A DNA stretch of 64,000 nt from positions 434,001 through 498,000 of the forward strand of contig JAALGY010000061.1 in the NCBI GenBank assembly GCA_032358165.1, in the 5' to 3' direction. Positions 22,061-34,100 of this stretch are shown in pieces. A program made the translations under genes and the position numbers. How positions within the stretch are numbered: position 1 is the stretch's first letter; every line of letters starts with the position of its first letter. A model generated the notes under the pieces. That model worked only from the letters and a program-made list of their open reading frames with translations, was not told the origin of the DNA and made no database searches. The DNA comes from Diplosphaera chodatii (Eukaryota > Chlorophyta > Trebouxiophyceae > Prasiolales > Stichococcaceae).

Positions 22061-25000
22061 ATGAGGGTATCTCAGCACTCGAAGGTATCGTGCGTCTCAA
22101 CACAGATCGCTCTGCTGCTGCTGGCGTGCACACCGGACGTGTCGGCGTTTGAGCTGCCCCGGAGCAGCCTGCAGCTGACCAGGGGCGGCGTCCAGGACGC
22201 AGCGGACCTGCACCGCGCGCAGGCAGCGGCCAGACTGCAGCATGACTTCCAGCACCTCGGCACAGCACTGCGCAAGGACTGCGCGCCGACGGGCGACATC
22301 CCGGTAGCAGGCCTGAACCTGACGGCAGATGAGCTGGCGCTCCTGCCGTCCATCTGCTGGCAGCCGCGCCTTGTACCGCCTGTTCCGGTGGACCTGCCGG
22401 CGGCGCCGCCGCCCAATCCGGACCGTGGCTTGCCTCCCGGCGTGGACTGCGAGCCGAAGCAGTGGTGTGTAGCCGTCAGAGCCACGTCGCGGGCTGCGTG
22501 ATCAACCACTCGGGCTCACATGAGCTGCAAACGGAAGGCCAGGCTGTGCTCACGTCGGCGCGGTTGGTGGGTGCGACCGCATGCTAGCAGCCTCAGGCTG
22601 CTTCCTGCTGAGATTCACAGGCGTGGTGTTACACAGGTGCTCTGGCAAGGTGTGCACCACGGTGTGCGAGCGTGGCAGCGTCACAGTGGAGCCCTGGCTG
22701 AAGCATGCCCTCGAAACTCAGGTGCCTGCACGTCCTTCGCAACCCTCAACTCCACACCCCCTTGTGGCACTGCACCGTAGTGCACATGGCTGCCTGCACG
22801 ACGCATCATGCAAGCAGCCGACCGGCGAGAGCAGCGCCATCCCACTGGCAACGTGCAAATGTTGCACACACCAGAAAATCTAGCCGCCCAACTTGCAGCC
22901 GCTCATCACGCAGAACGCGCTGGCGCGCAAGCTGCCGTTCTGCTATGCCACCATGCTGGGCTCGCACAACAGCGGCATCACGCTGGCGGATGGCTACGGC
23001 ACGCTGGACCCCTACTTCCAGAAGTACTTTGAATGGGTCAAATTTGCGGTCAGTACGCTCTCAATGTGCATCTCCTTTTCTAAGATCTGCCGTATTGGGT
23101 GGCCTGTCCCAAGTATGAACAACTATCGCATGCGATGACCGCACCAGTTGCGATTCAACAGACCTGCCACCAAGGCGGCTGCCCTGTGTTGGGCGCAGAG
23201 CGCTGCGGACCGGCTGCAGACGAACGACCAGGTGCTGAGCCTCACGGACCAGATGAACCTGGGAGTGCGAATGGTGGAGCTGGACACGCACTGGGTGAAG
23301 GTGCCCTTTCACTGATCGCAGGACCATCCACTGACTCCTTGACCATATGCTGTTCAATCTGTTGCGTCGGCTCAGACGAGGTCGTCCCTCTATTAGGAAA
23401 CACAGCTGGTCGCACTGGGCGCCCACCAAGTGTGCTGGCTGCGCAGGGCGACTTCATCATCGCGCACTGCGGCGGCTTCCACTCCTTCTTCAACACCCTG
23501 ATCAAGGCCGTCAACCTTGTCGCCAAGCTGCTTGGGCACCGCATCCGCTGGTGCGCTGCGTCTGGGGTGGACAGCCAGAGTATCTCAGCATGTGTCCGTC
23601 CTGCAGGCGGACCCGAAAGGGCTGCGTGGTGCTGGCAACCCAGCGGGTTAATACATTCACCATGCAGTTAACGCACCGGTCTGGGGGTGACCCTTTGCTT
23701 TCGATCTACAGGGACACGGAGACCATTGGGTGTGACCCGAGCCTGTCGTCCATCCCGGTCGGGGAGCAGCGCTCGCTGGACTCTGCGTTCCAGGTTGGTG
23801 CACAGACGACAGTTGGTACACAGACGACAGCAGCATGAGTCCAACATTGCCGTTGACTGCGCTGATGCTGCTGGGGTTTGTGTAGACAGCGGTGCGTCAT
23901 GGTTGCTAGAGTTTGCAACACAGGAGATCGCGGACTGGATGGCGGCGCCCGGCAACGAGGACGAGTTCGTCACCCTGTTCTTTGACGACCAGAGCGACCT
24001 GGGCGACTGGGTGAGCTGACTACTCGGTGCTGCAGTACTTTTGCACTATTCCCGCGCAGGACTTGACAGCCTGTCGGCGTGGTTTGCTATAACCTGGTAC
24101 ACCCTCAGCCTCCGGTGCGCGTGCTGTGCCACAGGGCCTGATCCCGCTGCTTATGGCGCGCATCACACACTACTTCCCGCTGGAGACGATCTACACGCCG
24201 CCGGTGCACGAGATGCGGCACCCCAGCGGCCTGTGGCCCAGCATGGAAGGTGCCACTTGATCTACTATACCGAACAGCAGCACGTTCACCCGGCCCTGTT
24301 GACGCTGTCCGCCTCCTCTTCTGGCAACCGGCCTGGGTGAATTGATGGCAGGCGGTGTGTGGGTGCATGCACTTGTGGAAACATCAAAAGCACTGGCTGG
24401 GAACCCGTTCAATCGATGTGAGCCTCCCGGCTGTTTGTGCGCAGAGATGCAGAGCGATGGCCGGCGGCTTATCCTCACCAGCGGCGTTGATTACGGTCCT
24501 GTCATGCACCCGCTCATCTTCATGAAGTGCGCCTGCTTCATCACAGTCCCATACTGCACAATTCCTGCTGTGCACGGCCGTTGATGTGCGGCTTCCTGAG
24601 ATGTCACAGGTCATGTTTGTTGATGTGCTGCTCAGCTCAGCACTTTCAGCAACATGACTAATGACATCAAGCATGCTGCATGCAGGGCGGACCCAGTGTG
24701 CAACTTCTTTGAGCCGAACTTGACGACGTACATCGGAGAGCCCCGCTGCATCGCCGATGTGGCAGCCTCAGACCGCCGCAAGGTACACTGGTTGAGTGAT
24801 GGCATGGGATGGCAGTGTGCCAGCCTTGCGATCAAGAATACTCTCAGGTGATGTGTGGTCTGCTGTGTCAAGGCTGATGGACATCCCAATGTACAGGTGC
24901 TCAACGGGGGGCGCACTCTCTCTGGCCAGATGTACCGCATGACGACCTGCGAGATCACATACGGCCCGTTGAATTGTGACTTTGTGTTCCGCGCCGACAA

Positions 25001-26416
25001 CGAGTGAGCGCTCAAAGGAGTGTCCCTTGTATGCCGACAATCATCTTTGCAAACCCCTCAAAACTGTGCCTGCTCGGGAAGCCTGGAATGCAAGCAGGCA
25101 TATGCCTGCAGTGCTGATGCATGCCACTTGTCAGCTGGCTGCTGGCTGATGGCAAGTATGACTGGAACCCAGAGATGAATCATTCCGCACAGGCCGCTGC
25201 TGGATGAGGCCTCGATGCCAGACGTGGCAAACTGCGGCATCAACGTGCCATCACCAGACATGCTCACGCCCCAAAGGTCAGCAAAAGCCCACGACTCTGG
25301 CTCCTTGCATAGTCGTCACATCCACCCGCAGCTCGTGCCCAACACCGTGCTGCCTGCAGTGTGCAAGCGTCATGCACCCTAACAGACCTGTGAAGTCACA
25401 TCTTTGCGTGGGGTAGGTCTGCGTCATGGATCTGGTCCTGGGCGCCGGCGCACCCCTTCGCCCCCTGGTCGGAGGCGGCCATGACGGAGCCGAGGCGGCT
25501 GCGGCGGGCGGCGCTGCGGGCGGCGGCGGCTGTGCGGCGGCGGTGGGCGCGGCTCACCCACAGCAACGATGATCCCGGGGTCAGGCTGGGAATGCAGCAG
25601 AATGCAAACCATGCTCAGTATCATCCACCCATGGTGCGTCAAGTCACTGGTGGAATAAGCGCTTTGCAGGCACCCCGCGATGCGCACTCTGATGAACGAA
25701 TGCATTGACATTTGTGTTGCAGTGCGCCGTCATCAGCGCCTCAGATGGCCGCTGGCGCGCCACGTCGTGCGCGAACGCCCCACCCCGCAGCACAGCCTGC
25801 CGCGCGTCCGGCGCGCACCCCACCGACCCGCCGCCCTGGGACAGGCTCTGGTCCTTCGGCGTGGGCGACCGCGGCGCCTGCCCCTGGGTGCGGTTTATCA
25901 GCTGTTGAATGTGTTCCAGTAGATCGGCCCTAAGAGGTTGCACCAGAGGGCTTGAGTGGTGTGCCTCGGAGCATACTGGATTCACTCTCCGGTCGAGCTG
26001 GGCTCTACAACCAGTGGCCTACCTGTGTTCTGTGCGCCACACATGCTTGTCGTCAGCCGAGCAAGTGCTGCGAAACTGCGGCGGCGGTAACATATGCGCT
26101 TGCACGCATGCAGGGCTTTGACTTTGCGCTGCCAGCTACGTCCAAGGAGAACTTTGCGCTGCGGTACATGATGCAGGCCAAGAAGCTCACTTCTGCATGG
26201 CTGCCACTGACAGGTGTTCCTTCACCCATCAATCTCCCTTAGAGTGACACCATGCTGATCAAACCCGTACTGTACAGACTCAGCTGCATGCTGCACCACA
26301 TGCTGAGGTTGCATGCTCACCTGGGCGGTGTGTGAATCTTGTCACACAATGAGCATGTGTTTGCAGGGCCTGACTGGAAGCTGCCGACTTCTACAAATGC
26401 CACTGCGAGGAGCTGA
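22061..26416 (+). CDS. Secreted PI-PLC X-like phosphodiesterase
   Basis: Starts MRVSQHSKVSCVSTQIALLLLAC, a plausible signal peptide. Early exons are 22061-22464, 22637-22721, 22899-23049 and 23199-23299. The catalytic fold is a PLC-like TIM barrel: MLGSHNSGITLADG supplies the first catalytic His, LGVRMVELDTHWV the Glu/Asp strand, and FIIAHCGGFHSFF the second His. Later exons give FVTLFFDDQSDLGDW, LILTSGVDYG and TTCEITYGPLNCDF. Then comes SWAPAHPF, a basic stretch, and a Cys-rich tail (CAVISASDGRWRATSC ... ACRASG ... ACPW) resembling the lectin-like tail of some algal and fungal relatives. The last exon finishes with LPTSTNATARS and TGA at 26414-26416. Eukaryotic members of this loose family often act on GPI or phosphoinositide head groups, but the substrate here is unknown. 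No GPI or membrane anchor is clear. Confidence 0.82.
23794..23829. repeat. 18-bp tandem duplication in a PLC-gene intron
   Basis: Two copies of GTTGGTRCACAGACGACA side by side, differing at one base. They lie just after exon sequence ending SLDSAFQ and look like a simple replication slip. Confidence 0.8.
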
Positions 26417-26540
26417 TGTGCATGGCGCGCTTGTAGTAGCAGCAGATCCGGCAGCAGCAGATGGGCGCATGACATTGCAGTGCAGGAGGCTGGGCGCACA
26501 TGTTGCGCTGACAGCGCATGTACCATAAGATATCAGCATA

Positions 26541-26572
26541 TGTACCTAACTTCTGATGTACCTAACTTCTGC
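26541..26572. repeat. 16-bp tandem duplication
   Basis: TGTACCTAACTTCTGA is followed directly by TGTACCTAACTTCTGC. It sits between the PLC-like gene and a tentative small gene. Confidence 0.8.
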
Positions 26573-26629
26573 GCAAGCCAGTGCTGCGCCGCCCGAGTAC
26601 GGAGATGCAAGCACGGCTGCGCAAACAAC

Positions 26630-27148
26630 ATGGCTGTTCGCTGGTTTGTAAAGGTACTCATCAGGTAGATGACGAATGACATTCTCAGGCGTGCTGTTCT
26701 TTGGTGCGGTGGCTTGCTTAGTTCACATTGAGCGTCATTGTGCAGGGAGATCCCCCCCTTGTGCAATACAGGCTGCAAACAAAGCGACGACATTGTAGCG
26801 CTGCTTGTTCAGGCTACCAAGAGATACACAACAGTGAAAAATGCTGCCATGCAGAGCTGCAACTCGGCCATAGCCATGGCAATGCATATACAGAAAGCGT
26901 TGTACAGGTGCGCATACCGTATTCCACAAGGTACTGTCTGTGCAGATCTGCAGAGCAGCGGCGGCGTATTCATTGTCGCCCCGTGAATAAGCCCCTGGCA
27001 GTCAGGCCTGCCAGCGCTGCGGATCCTTCAGCCACAGCTTCAGGATTGGACGGCCGTCTTCCCATTCCTGGCCGATGCCAATGAACTCCAGCAGCTCGTA
27101 TTGGGAAGCATCAAGAATGCCTACACATATGTGACAGAATCACTTTGA
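26630..27148 (+). CDS. Tentative small gene, unrecognised
   Basis: Three segments join in phase 0: 26630-26653 (MAVRWFVK), 26746-26907 (starts GDPPLVQYRLQTKRRH) and 27002-27148 (starts SGLPALRILQPQLQDWTAVF, ends YTYVTESL then TGA). The product would be 110 residues. Donors and acceptors are acceptable (AAG|GTACTC, TGCAG|GGA, GTACAG|GTGCGC, GGCAG|TCA). The third exon is the most protein-like, with an amphipathic helical pattern. Codon composition is less GC-rich than in the secure genes, and other frames in the second exon are also open, so the model may be wrong. No family is recognised. The 3' end lies 66 bp from a convergent tentative gene. Confidence 0.3.
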
Positions 27149-27213
27149 GACAGTGTTTCCTTGAACGTGGAAGATACATGTAGCTCCACGGGAGGGTCTG
27201 CAACATCAGTCCG

Positions 27214-27810
27214 TCAGTGTGGCGCCGTGCCCTGCAACAACTGCTGGCGACTTGAGCCCAGATGGTGTTCAACAGATATGGCACCTGCTAGCTGGCCTCG
27301 GATGTGCTGCAGCAGTTCGTCAGGGTCGCGGTCCATGTCCCAGGACTTCGAATCCTGCGGCGCAACAGCAGCCCATTGTCGCATGTCACCATCATGCTGA
27401 CACCGCATCCAGATGGTACAGCTTCAAGGGGCGACAGTACGACTCACGCTGCAGCATTTACAGCAGCACCACCACTGCAGCTGCCCCGCGCATGTCCTGG
27501 TGTGCAGCGAGCGCTGCAGGCGCTGAAACAGCTGTGGCGGCAGCGGATGCCTGCACGTCATGATGCGGCAACCTTGGCGCTGGCATTTGCGGACATTGCA
27601 GGCTGCTTGAGGAGTATCAGTGAGGTTGTGACACTCGTTTACGTTGCCCAATACTCGTGTCTCTCAGCCATTTGATGCGCACCATGCATTTGCAAACTCC
27701 AGAAACCGCTCCTGTTGGCCCTTCTGCAGCAGGCTCACATCAGGCTCGCGGCCAACTGCCGGAACCAATGTGTAGCGTCCTGAGGAGAACACCTTGACGA
27801 CGAATGCCAT
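27214..27810 (-). CDS. Tentative small gene, unrecognised
   Basis: Exons 27810-27683, 27550-27448 and 27354-27214 join in phase to give 123 residues. The first begins MAFVVKVFSSGRYTLVPAVG and ends FLEFANAW. The second contains HPLPPQLFQRLQRSLHTRT and a Cys-rich run and ends at a strong donor (GCAGC|GTGAGT). The third begins DSKSWDMDRDPDELLQHIRG. That three splice sites keep one frame without a stop is the main support. No domain or family is recognised and there is no signal peptide or membrane helix. It lies downstream of the EF-hand gene on the same strand; both have their own start and stop. Confidence 0.4.
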
Positions 27811-28179
27811 TTCAACAACGAGAGGACGGTTACATGCGCGCACAGACTGGCCGGATGCTCCAGTACGGGGTGCGCAGCACGCCGTTGCCGATGCGCAGGG
27901 AGCAACGCAAATGATGCAGACCCTTGAGTGGAGTATGACTAATGAGCAAATCGCAAAGTGGCGGAGAAAGACGTCACCGCAGGCATCATGGCCCTGACAC
28001 GAGTGCAGCGGTGGAACTAGCGGCGGAAGCAATTGGACTCCGGAGGGCCAAACTCCCCAGTGGGCTCCATGGGCCCTCTTTAAAGGAAGCAGGCATGCAC
28101 CAACATGCTCAGCCGCTGCACTGAGCTTGTCCTAGATTGTATGAGCGACCCCATGTTGACAACGTAACAGCACCAGTGA
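27811..28179. other. Intergenic spacer, nothing recognised
   Basis: About 370 bp between the stop of the EF-hand gene and the start of the tentative small gene, both on the minus strand. No exon-like or RNA-like sequence was seen. Confidence 0.5.
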
Positions 28180-29977
28180 TCATTGTGGCCCAATGCGGAT
28201 GACATCAGGGTGCTGTGCGCGGGGCGCCCCGGCCGAGTACAGCGCATACATGTCGTCGTCCAGCAGGCTCTTCATCAGCGCGCTGTAGTCCAGCGTGCCT
28301 GTCGCCTCCGGGTCGTGCTGCAATCACACCAGCACAAACCTGTTGCGGATCCCGAAACACAAGTGCCTTACAAGAAAGTATATGCTACCAGTTCAGCAGG
28401 CGCTGCGTGCATATAGAACGTTTGCAGGTTTAATTACATGTCGACCATCATCTGGCAGCTGATTGCCAGCCCAGAGCCCACACACCTTCGAGAACAGTGC
28501 CAGCAGGCTGTCGTCATCCAGCTGCATGCCCACGCTCTCCGTCATCAGCCGAAAGTCCTCAATGTAGCACTGCGTCGGCACCACGACAGAACAGGGTATT
28601 GGAGCCGGTGCCTGATGCTGTATGCAGAGGCGTGTCAAGCAGCTCCTTCACATCAGACTCCAGTCTAGCATCGTTATCTTTGCAGTCAAGATGGTCTTTT
28701 CACAGTTAAGTTGCTCTCTCCGCACCCGTCCGGAGCCGGTCGAGTCCCACATCTTGAACAGCTTGCGCAGCTTGAAGGCATTGTTGTTGGCGTTGCCCAT
28801 CTTGCCCGCCAGCCGCTCCCGCATCGCCTCCATCATCGACTCCAGCCGCTCTCTGTCCATCAGTCCATACGTCAACTAAGATGTTGCGCAGGTGACTCTC
28901 ACTCTACAGCCGTGTGGGAAGCTCAGTTAGTTTATATTGTCTTGGAGCGGCGACAAGGCAGTATGCAAGTCAGCATCGCAGTGAGAACAGTGAGCACATG
29001 CGCACGGGCCAATGCGGTTGTAGGCTGAGCTGTACATGTGCCGCAGGTCAGCTGCCTTCAGGTCTTTGTTCTGCATTGCACCGAAACCCAAATGGTTTCA
29101 CTGCTCTGGGAGGTTCAGTCAGTAACTTCGTGACACTTCATCGGCAGCCTGAAGATGCTGCACTGATGCACTGCAGATGGGCGGTGGCATGCCTGGAGTG
29201 GGCTGCGCAGCGTGTCGGTCCCTGGCAGCGGCGCTGCATAGTTCACGCGGTAGGAGGTGTCGTGTGAGTGCAGCCGTGAGTCGCCCAGCGAGATGTTGGA
29301 GGTGCGCGCCTGCACCCGCTCCTGCCGCGCCTGCTGCTGCAGCCTGCACGCCTCATGGAGCAGCTGCCGTCGGCGTCCCTCGGCTTACTGCCAGGCACGA
29401 AATGACAGCTATCTGCAGGTCATGCCGCTGCGGTCTCACGTGGCAAGCGCGGTCACAGAGCACCATTTGCGAGTGTTGATATGAGCACACCTGGGCCACA
29501 GAACGTCATGGTGTGCGGTGGCGCCGTGCGCCTCTGGCGAGCTGCAGGCATCCCGCGCTGCGTCCACCGCTGAGGTCTCAGGTGGCGCCTGCAGGCACGT
29601 GCATACGAGATCGCACCCACTGCTTGCCTCATGCAAAGAATTTTATGTTGGTTTCCCCAAAACTGGGACGGACCTTTGATCGAGCGTACAGGAAGCTGTC
29701 TGGTGTCGGCTCCTTGGTCTCCCACTGCGCCATGACCGGCGTCTTGGCGAAGGTCTCGCCCATGCCACGGATGTACCCTGTGTACCTGCATGGTTGTCTT
29801 TTTCTTCAGAATTGAAAGTGTTGTAAGTCTGGATGTGTTCACATCAACGAGCTGAGGTCGCTAGAATAGCGCAATGGTGTGAAGCGTTGCTGGCTGCATT
29901 CCGGTGGAAAATGTCACACACCCTGGCATCTTCCATTGCGGCTCGGAGAAAGGATCAGCATTGCTGGAGGTTGACAT
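28180..29977 (-). CDS. EF-hand protein with axonemal-type GYTGY motif
   Basis: Begins MSTSSNADPFSEPQWKMPG at 29977. A splice to about 29795 completes PGYTGYIRGMGETFAKTP, followed by SFLYARSK. This Pro-Gly-Tyr-Thr-Gly pattern recurs in proteins bound inside or along ciliary microtubules. Middle exons carry a basic helix, LGDSRLHSHDTSYRVNY, and NKDLKAADLR. The C-terminal half has EF-hand-like units: LRKLFKMWDSTGSGRVR, then DFRLMTESVGMQLDDDSLLALF, then HDPEATGTLDYSALMKSLLD. The first and third keep the D-x-[ST]-G spacing of a calcium loop, although the acidic positions are incomplete. The stop is at 28180-28182 after IRIGPQ. A flagellar or microtubule role is inference; the exact orthologue is not recognised. 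One middle acceptor (near 29395) is uncertain. Confidence 0.72.
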
Positions 29978-31123
29978 CACAGCTGTCGAACCCTGGATGC
30001 GACCTGTAGCGCTCGTCTGCTTCAAGTACGGGCAGGATGGTCGCTTGGTCGAACGTCCGCACCGGACTAATGACTCGCTCTCAGCTGCCCAGCACAATCT
30101 CGTTCAGCTTTCACTGTAGGACAATTTTGGTACTGTTCCGCGCCTGCAAACTTGGGTGTGCACAGCGGCATCGCGCTGTGTTTGGCGCGAGTTCATTCAC
30201 TCCAGGGCAGCTTCAGGTGTGACCAAGTCCGAGGGGAGCGGCTATGTATCCTACGCACAGAAGCACTTCAGCACGACTCTGGTTCGGTACTGAAGTGCCC
30301 CTTATGATAACGGGTGCCCTCTGCTACACCTTGCTCCCCTGCAACCTCAGAAACCTTGGATGTGCTGGAACACATCACAGCTCAATGGTACACCAACTCC
30401 TGGGTCCAAGCCAGATGCCTGCTAATTTGACGTCCTATATGATATTCTAGAAAAGTTTGCTGGTAACAGCGTGCGCAGCATGCTTCGATGAACTGTTCCT
30501 CGCACACCAATCTGTGCACTGGCTGGAGGGACTGCAATCGCGCGACCTGGCAAACCGGCGTGAGGAGGAGACCGAAGGTGGTGAATGTCCTGGAGGACAT
30601 TCCTCACATTGTTATGACGCAATTCTGCACAGCGTCAGCGTGATCCTCGACAAGCAATACAGGGCAGGCGTATGAGCGCAGCACAGCAGGCACATGCAGA
30701 AGTGCAGATCGCCTGGCAAACCCTTGTTTGCACCAGCCTGAAACGTTGCCAAGTATCGATGTTTGATCACTTGTGAGCTGTGATCAGACGTTTGCCGGGC
30801 GGATGGGGGCTGTGTTTGCGTTGCTGTGTTGCACCATTCGGTGACCTGGGAGCACACAGCCAAGTGTGACGGTGGTGTGGTGTTGAGGACTCGGCTTGGT
30901 CAGCAAAGATGAGGTGCCTCAATCGCATGTATTGCTTTGGTAGGCGGCGGCTGTACGTCAGGTGAACACCAGGGCTGCGCTTCAGAAGCGACAGCTCAGC
31001 GCAACACTGCATCAGTACGATGGCGGTGGTCGTCAGCACCTGAGTGTAGTCGGCGTAGCAAAGGTGTCCGCAACAGCGTCTGCGGCGATCGTGCAGCCTA
31101 GGGCTGCGCAGCACCAGAGCAGC
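29978..31123. promoter_or_regulatory. Divergent 5' flanks of EF-hand and PIF1 genes
   Basis: 1.1 kb between two divergent start codons. Part of it is probably 5' UTR and leader introns. A minus-strand frame continues upstream of the EF-hand start (to about 30097) and could extend that protein. No defined promoter element was recognised. Confidence 0.4.
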
Positions 31124-34100
31124 ATGGACGCACCACAGCTGGACGATGATCAGCGCCGCGCCCTGTGGGCATGACGCTACTGCTGCACATGCCAGAAACA
31201 CAGTCAAGCGCAGTAGGAATGACCACGCAATTGATTGTTGCCTTGCGACCACACATGTCATTGTTGCGCGGCTGTCATGCAGGGAGGATGTCATGGACGG
31301 GCACAACGTCCTAATCTCGGGCCCAGCAGGCACAGGTGCCACCACTGTGCTTGTGTAGCATGCGCCATGACCTTTGCGCACCGCAGTCAGCATCAAAAGC
31401 TCGCGCAACACTGGCCGACTGCCCAGTGCATGATGGCAAACTCACATATGTGCAGGGAAAAGCTTCTTGCTACAGTCCATCGTCAGGTGATTCGCTGGAG
31501 ACATGCAATCTAGTGGCAAAGTGTCAATGCCATGCATCAACACAATGACCCTCTTGAAGTGCTGCACGCTACCGTGTTGCACAATTCCTTGCCGCTGTTG
31601 CCCACATTTCAGGGCGCACTCAGACCCACCACTATTTGCAGGGAGCTGGAGGCAGAGGGCCTCAATGTCGCTGTGACGGCGACCACAGGCATTGCGGCTG
31701 AGCCGCTGCGGGGCACCACATTGCACCGCCATCTTGGTGAGTGGATCACCCCAGCCGCAATGACCTGGTAGGTCGTGCTGGTGCCAAACAGCACGTACAC
31801 AGCTGCTATCAGCAAGCATGCGCCAGGCATCTGCCAGTGTGCATGCAGGCTGTGGAGTGCCGAAGGTGCTCGGCGACTTGCTCAAGATGTGGCAAATCCT
31901 TAGGCGCACTGTGCTGCGGCGGCTTGACGCCCTCATCGTGGACGAGGTGGGCAGAACGAGAGAGCTGCGGTCATGTCGGAGCAAAGCTGCCATTACCATC
32001 GATTCTCATCTGCTGCACGCAAAGCCGATCCCAAGCCCTGCAGCAGCCTTGCTGCCGCAGGTGTCCATGTTGTCAGGGGAGTTCATGGCTTACGCGCTGG
32101 CGCAGCTGCAGAGCGTGCGGCGTCATCGTGACGGGGAACGAATGCTGCGCCCTCTTCAGGCATGATGTCAAATGCCGGCCCCCGTTGTTCAAGTTCCGCA
32201 GTGCAGCAAATTGCAAGCCTGCTGCCAGGATATCCAAGCCGTGAACTCTGATGTTTGCCTGCTTTGGCGCAGATCATCTTCTCTGGAGACTTTCTGCAGT
32301 TGCCGCCCGTAGACAAGATGCAGAAAGTGTCCCAGCCAATCTGCAGGTGCACATTTGCAACTCAGGGTGCATGAGAAAACAACCTGTTGCAAAAGTCATG
32401 GGCGGCAGGTGCCGTGCTTTGCTGCATGGCCTCCGTCTGCGCCGGCATGCATATCACCACCACTAATGCCCCTCTGTCGTTGTGCTCGAACAGAACCCGG
32501 AGACAGCTGCTACTGTCTACGCCTGTGCACAGCCGTGGGCGCTGCTATGAGACGGCCGCCTGGGAGGACCTCAACATCAGGCACCACATCCTGTCAAAGG
32601 TGTTTCAGTGGTGTTGTCGCTGTCCTGCTGCAGAGCCATTGCGCCCCTGCAGCATGTCAACACTATGTGCTGGAACTATACTGCTGCCAACAGTGACGCA
32701 TTTGCTATGCAATGGCAGCATGCAAGTGTACAACCTGCATGCTCGAAGACTCGTACCGGCCATCATAGGAGATGGAGTATTTGAAGGGTGACTGGTGTAT
32801 ACCGGCAGGTGCACAGGCAGCAGGACCGCGAGTTCGTGGAGCATGCACGCACTGCGCACAAGCTACCCAATGCCAGCGCCCCATCACATCGCATGGTTTG
32901 AGCACAACTGTGCAGACTTGTCAGGCATGCCTGCTGGCACGGCAGTCACCATGCTGGCCCCCAGGAACAGAGTGAGTGCACGCATCAGTGGTCATGCCTT
33001 GGATGGTTGCAGGCGCTTCTTTGTGTGTATGCGTCATATGCATGGTATTACGCAAGAGCCTCGTATCAGATATGGTCTCGCCACACACATCATGGCGCTC
33101 TCCGTAGGATGTTGATGCGAGGAACTATGACCGCTTCAATGCGCTGAGCACACCAATACACACCTACGGGGCACTGGACGACTTTGATGTGGACAAGGAG
33201 TTTGACAAGCATTTGCGGATGTCACACGAGCAGCGAAGGTGTGCGCAAGCTGTGGTGCTTTGTGAACAATGCAGCATGATGGCCGCCCTTAGCACGCTGC
33301 AATGCGTGTGTTGGGTAAGTCAAATTATGCACTCATTGCCTCCCTGATAGAGTTTTTGAATTGAGTTCATGCACATAGGGAGGCATGTCGAAAGCTTCTT
33401 GAGCCTGAGAAGTTTTGGGCGGAGTGCCGTGCACTGAAGCGGCTCGGACTGCGCATTGGGACACAGGTACGCCCAACTGCACACTCTGATGTTGATTTCC
33501 TCGTCGATATGCCAGGAGACTTTTGATTAGCGCGAGAGCAAAAGCGCTTGGCATATTATCATGTGCAGTGCCTGCGTGCGACACACAGGTGCTGCAGAAC
33601 GCCAATACGGTCACTGTTGACGAGGTGCTGCTTGCAAATGGGAGCGCAGGTCACATTGTAAACTTCATCCCCGTGGTGCGTCCTCTGCATCATGGAGTGG
33701 ACGGTTTTGAATCGCAGGTCGACAATGCAGCACGACCGTTGCATCACCTCTGCTTATCCCCACACTGTACACGAACTGATGGTCATGCCATTGTTCCTCA
33801 GGCGGAGGCATTGCAGCGGCTGAAGCAGCGTGACAACGAGCTTGAGAGCGAGCTGTCTGCCCTCCGCAGCCATGTGGGTCCGATGACAACTTGCTCACTT
33901 TCTCCCAGGTTCGTCAAACAAGTCACACCAACTGGTGCTTGTGCTTGCTTCGTGATCCAGAGTGCCAGCGCGTTTCCAACGCCGGCGGATGGTCCAGCAA
34001 CGGCGCCAGACTGGCGCCAGGTCCACAGCACGGGCGTGTTCGCAGACGACCCATCGGCAGACAGTGACGACGACCTTGAAGTGCTTGAGGAGTTGTCGCT

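Noticed and set aside
30382..30675. Overlapping open frames on both strands upstream of the helicase gene
   Set aside because: Composition is not protein-like, splice sites do not give a consistent model, and no motif is present.
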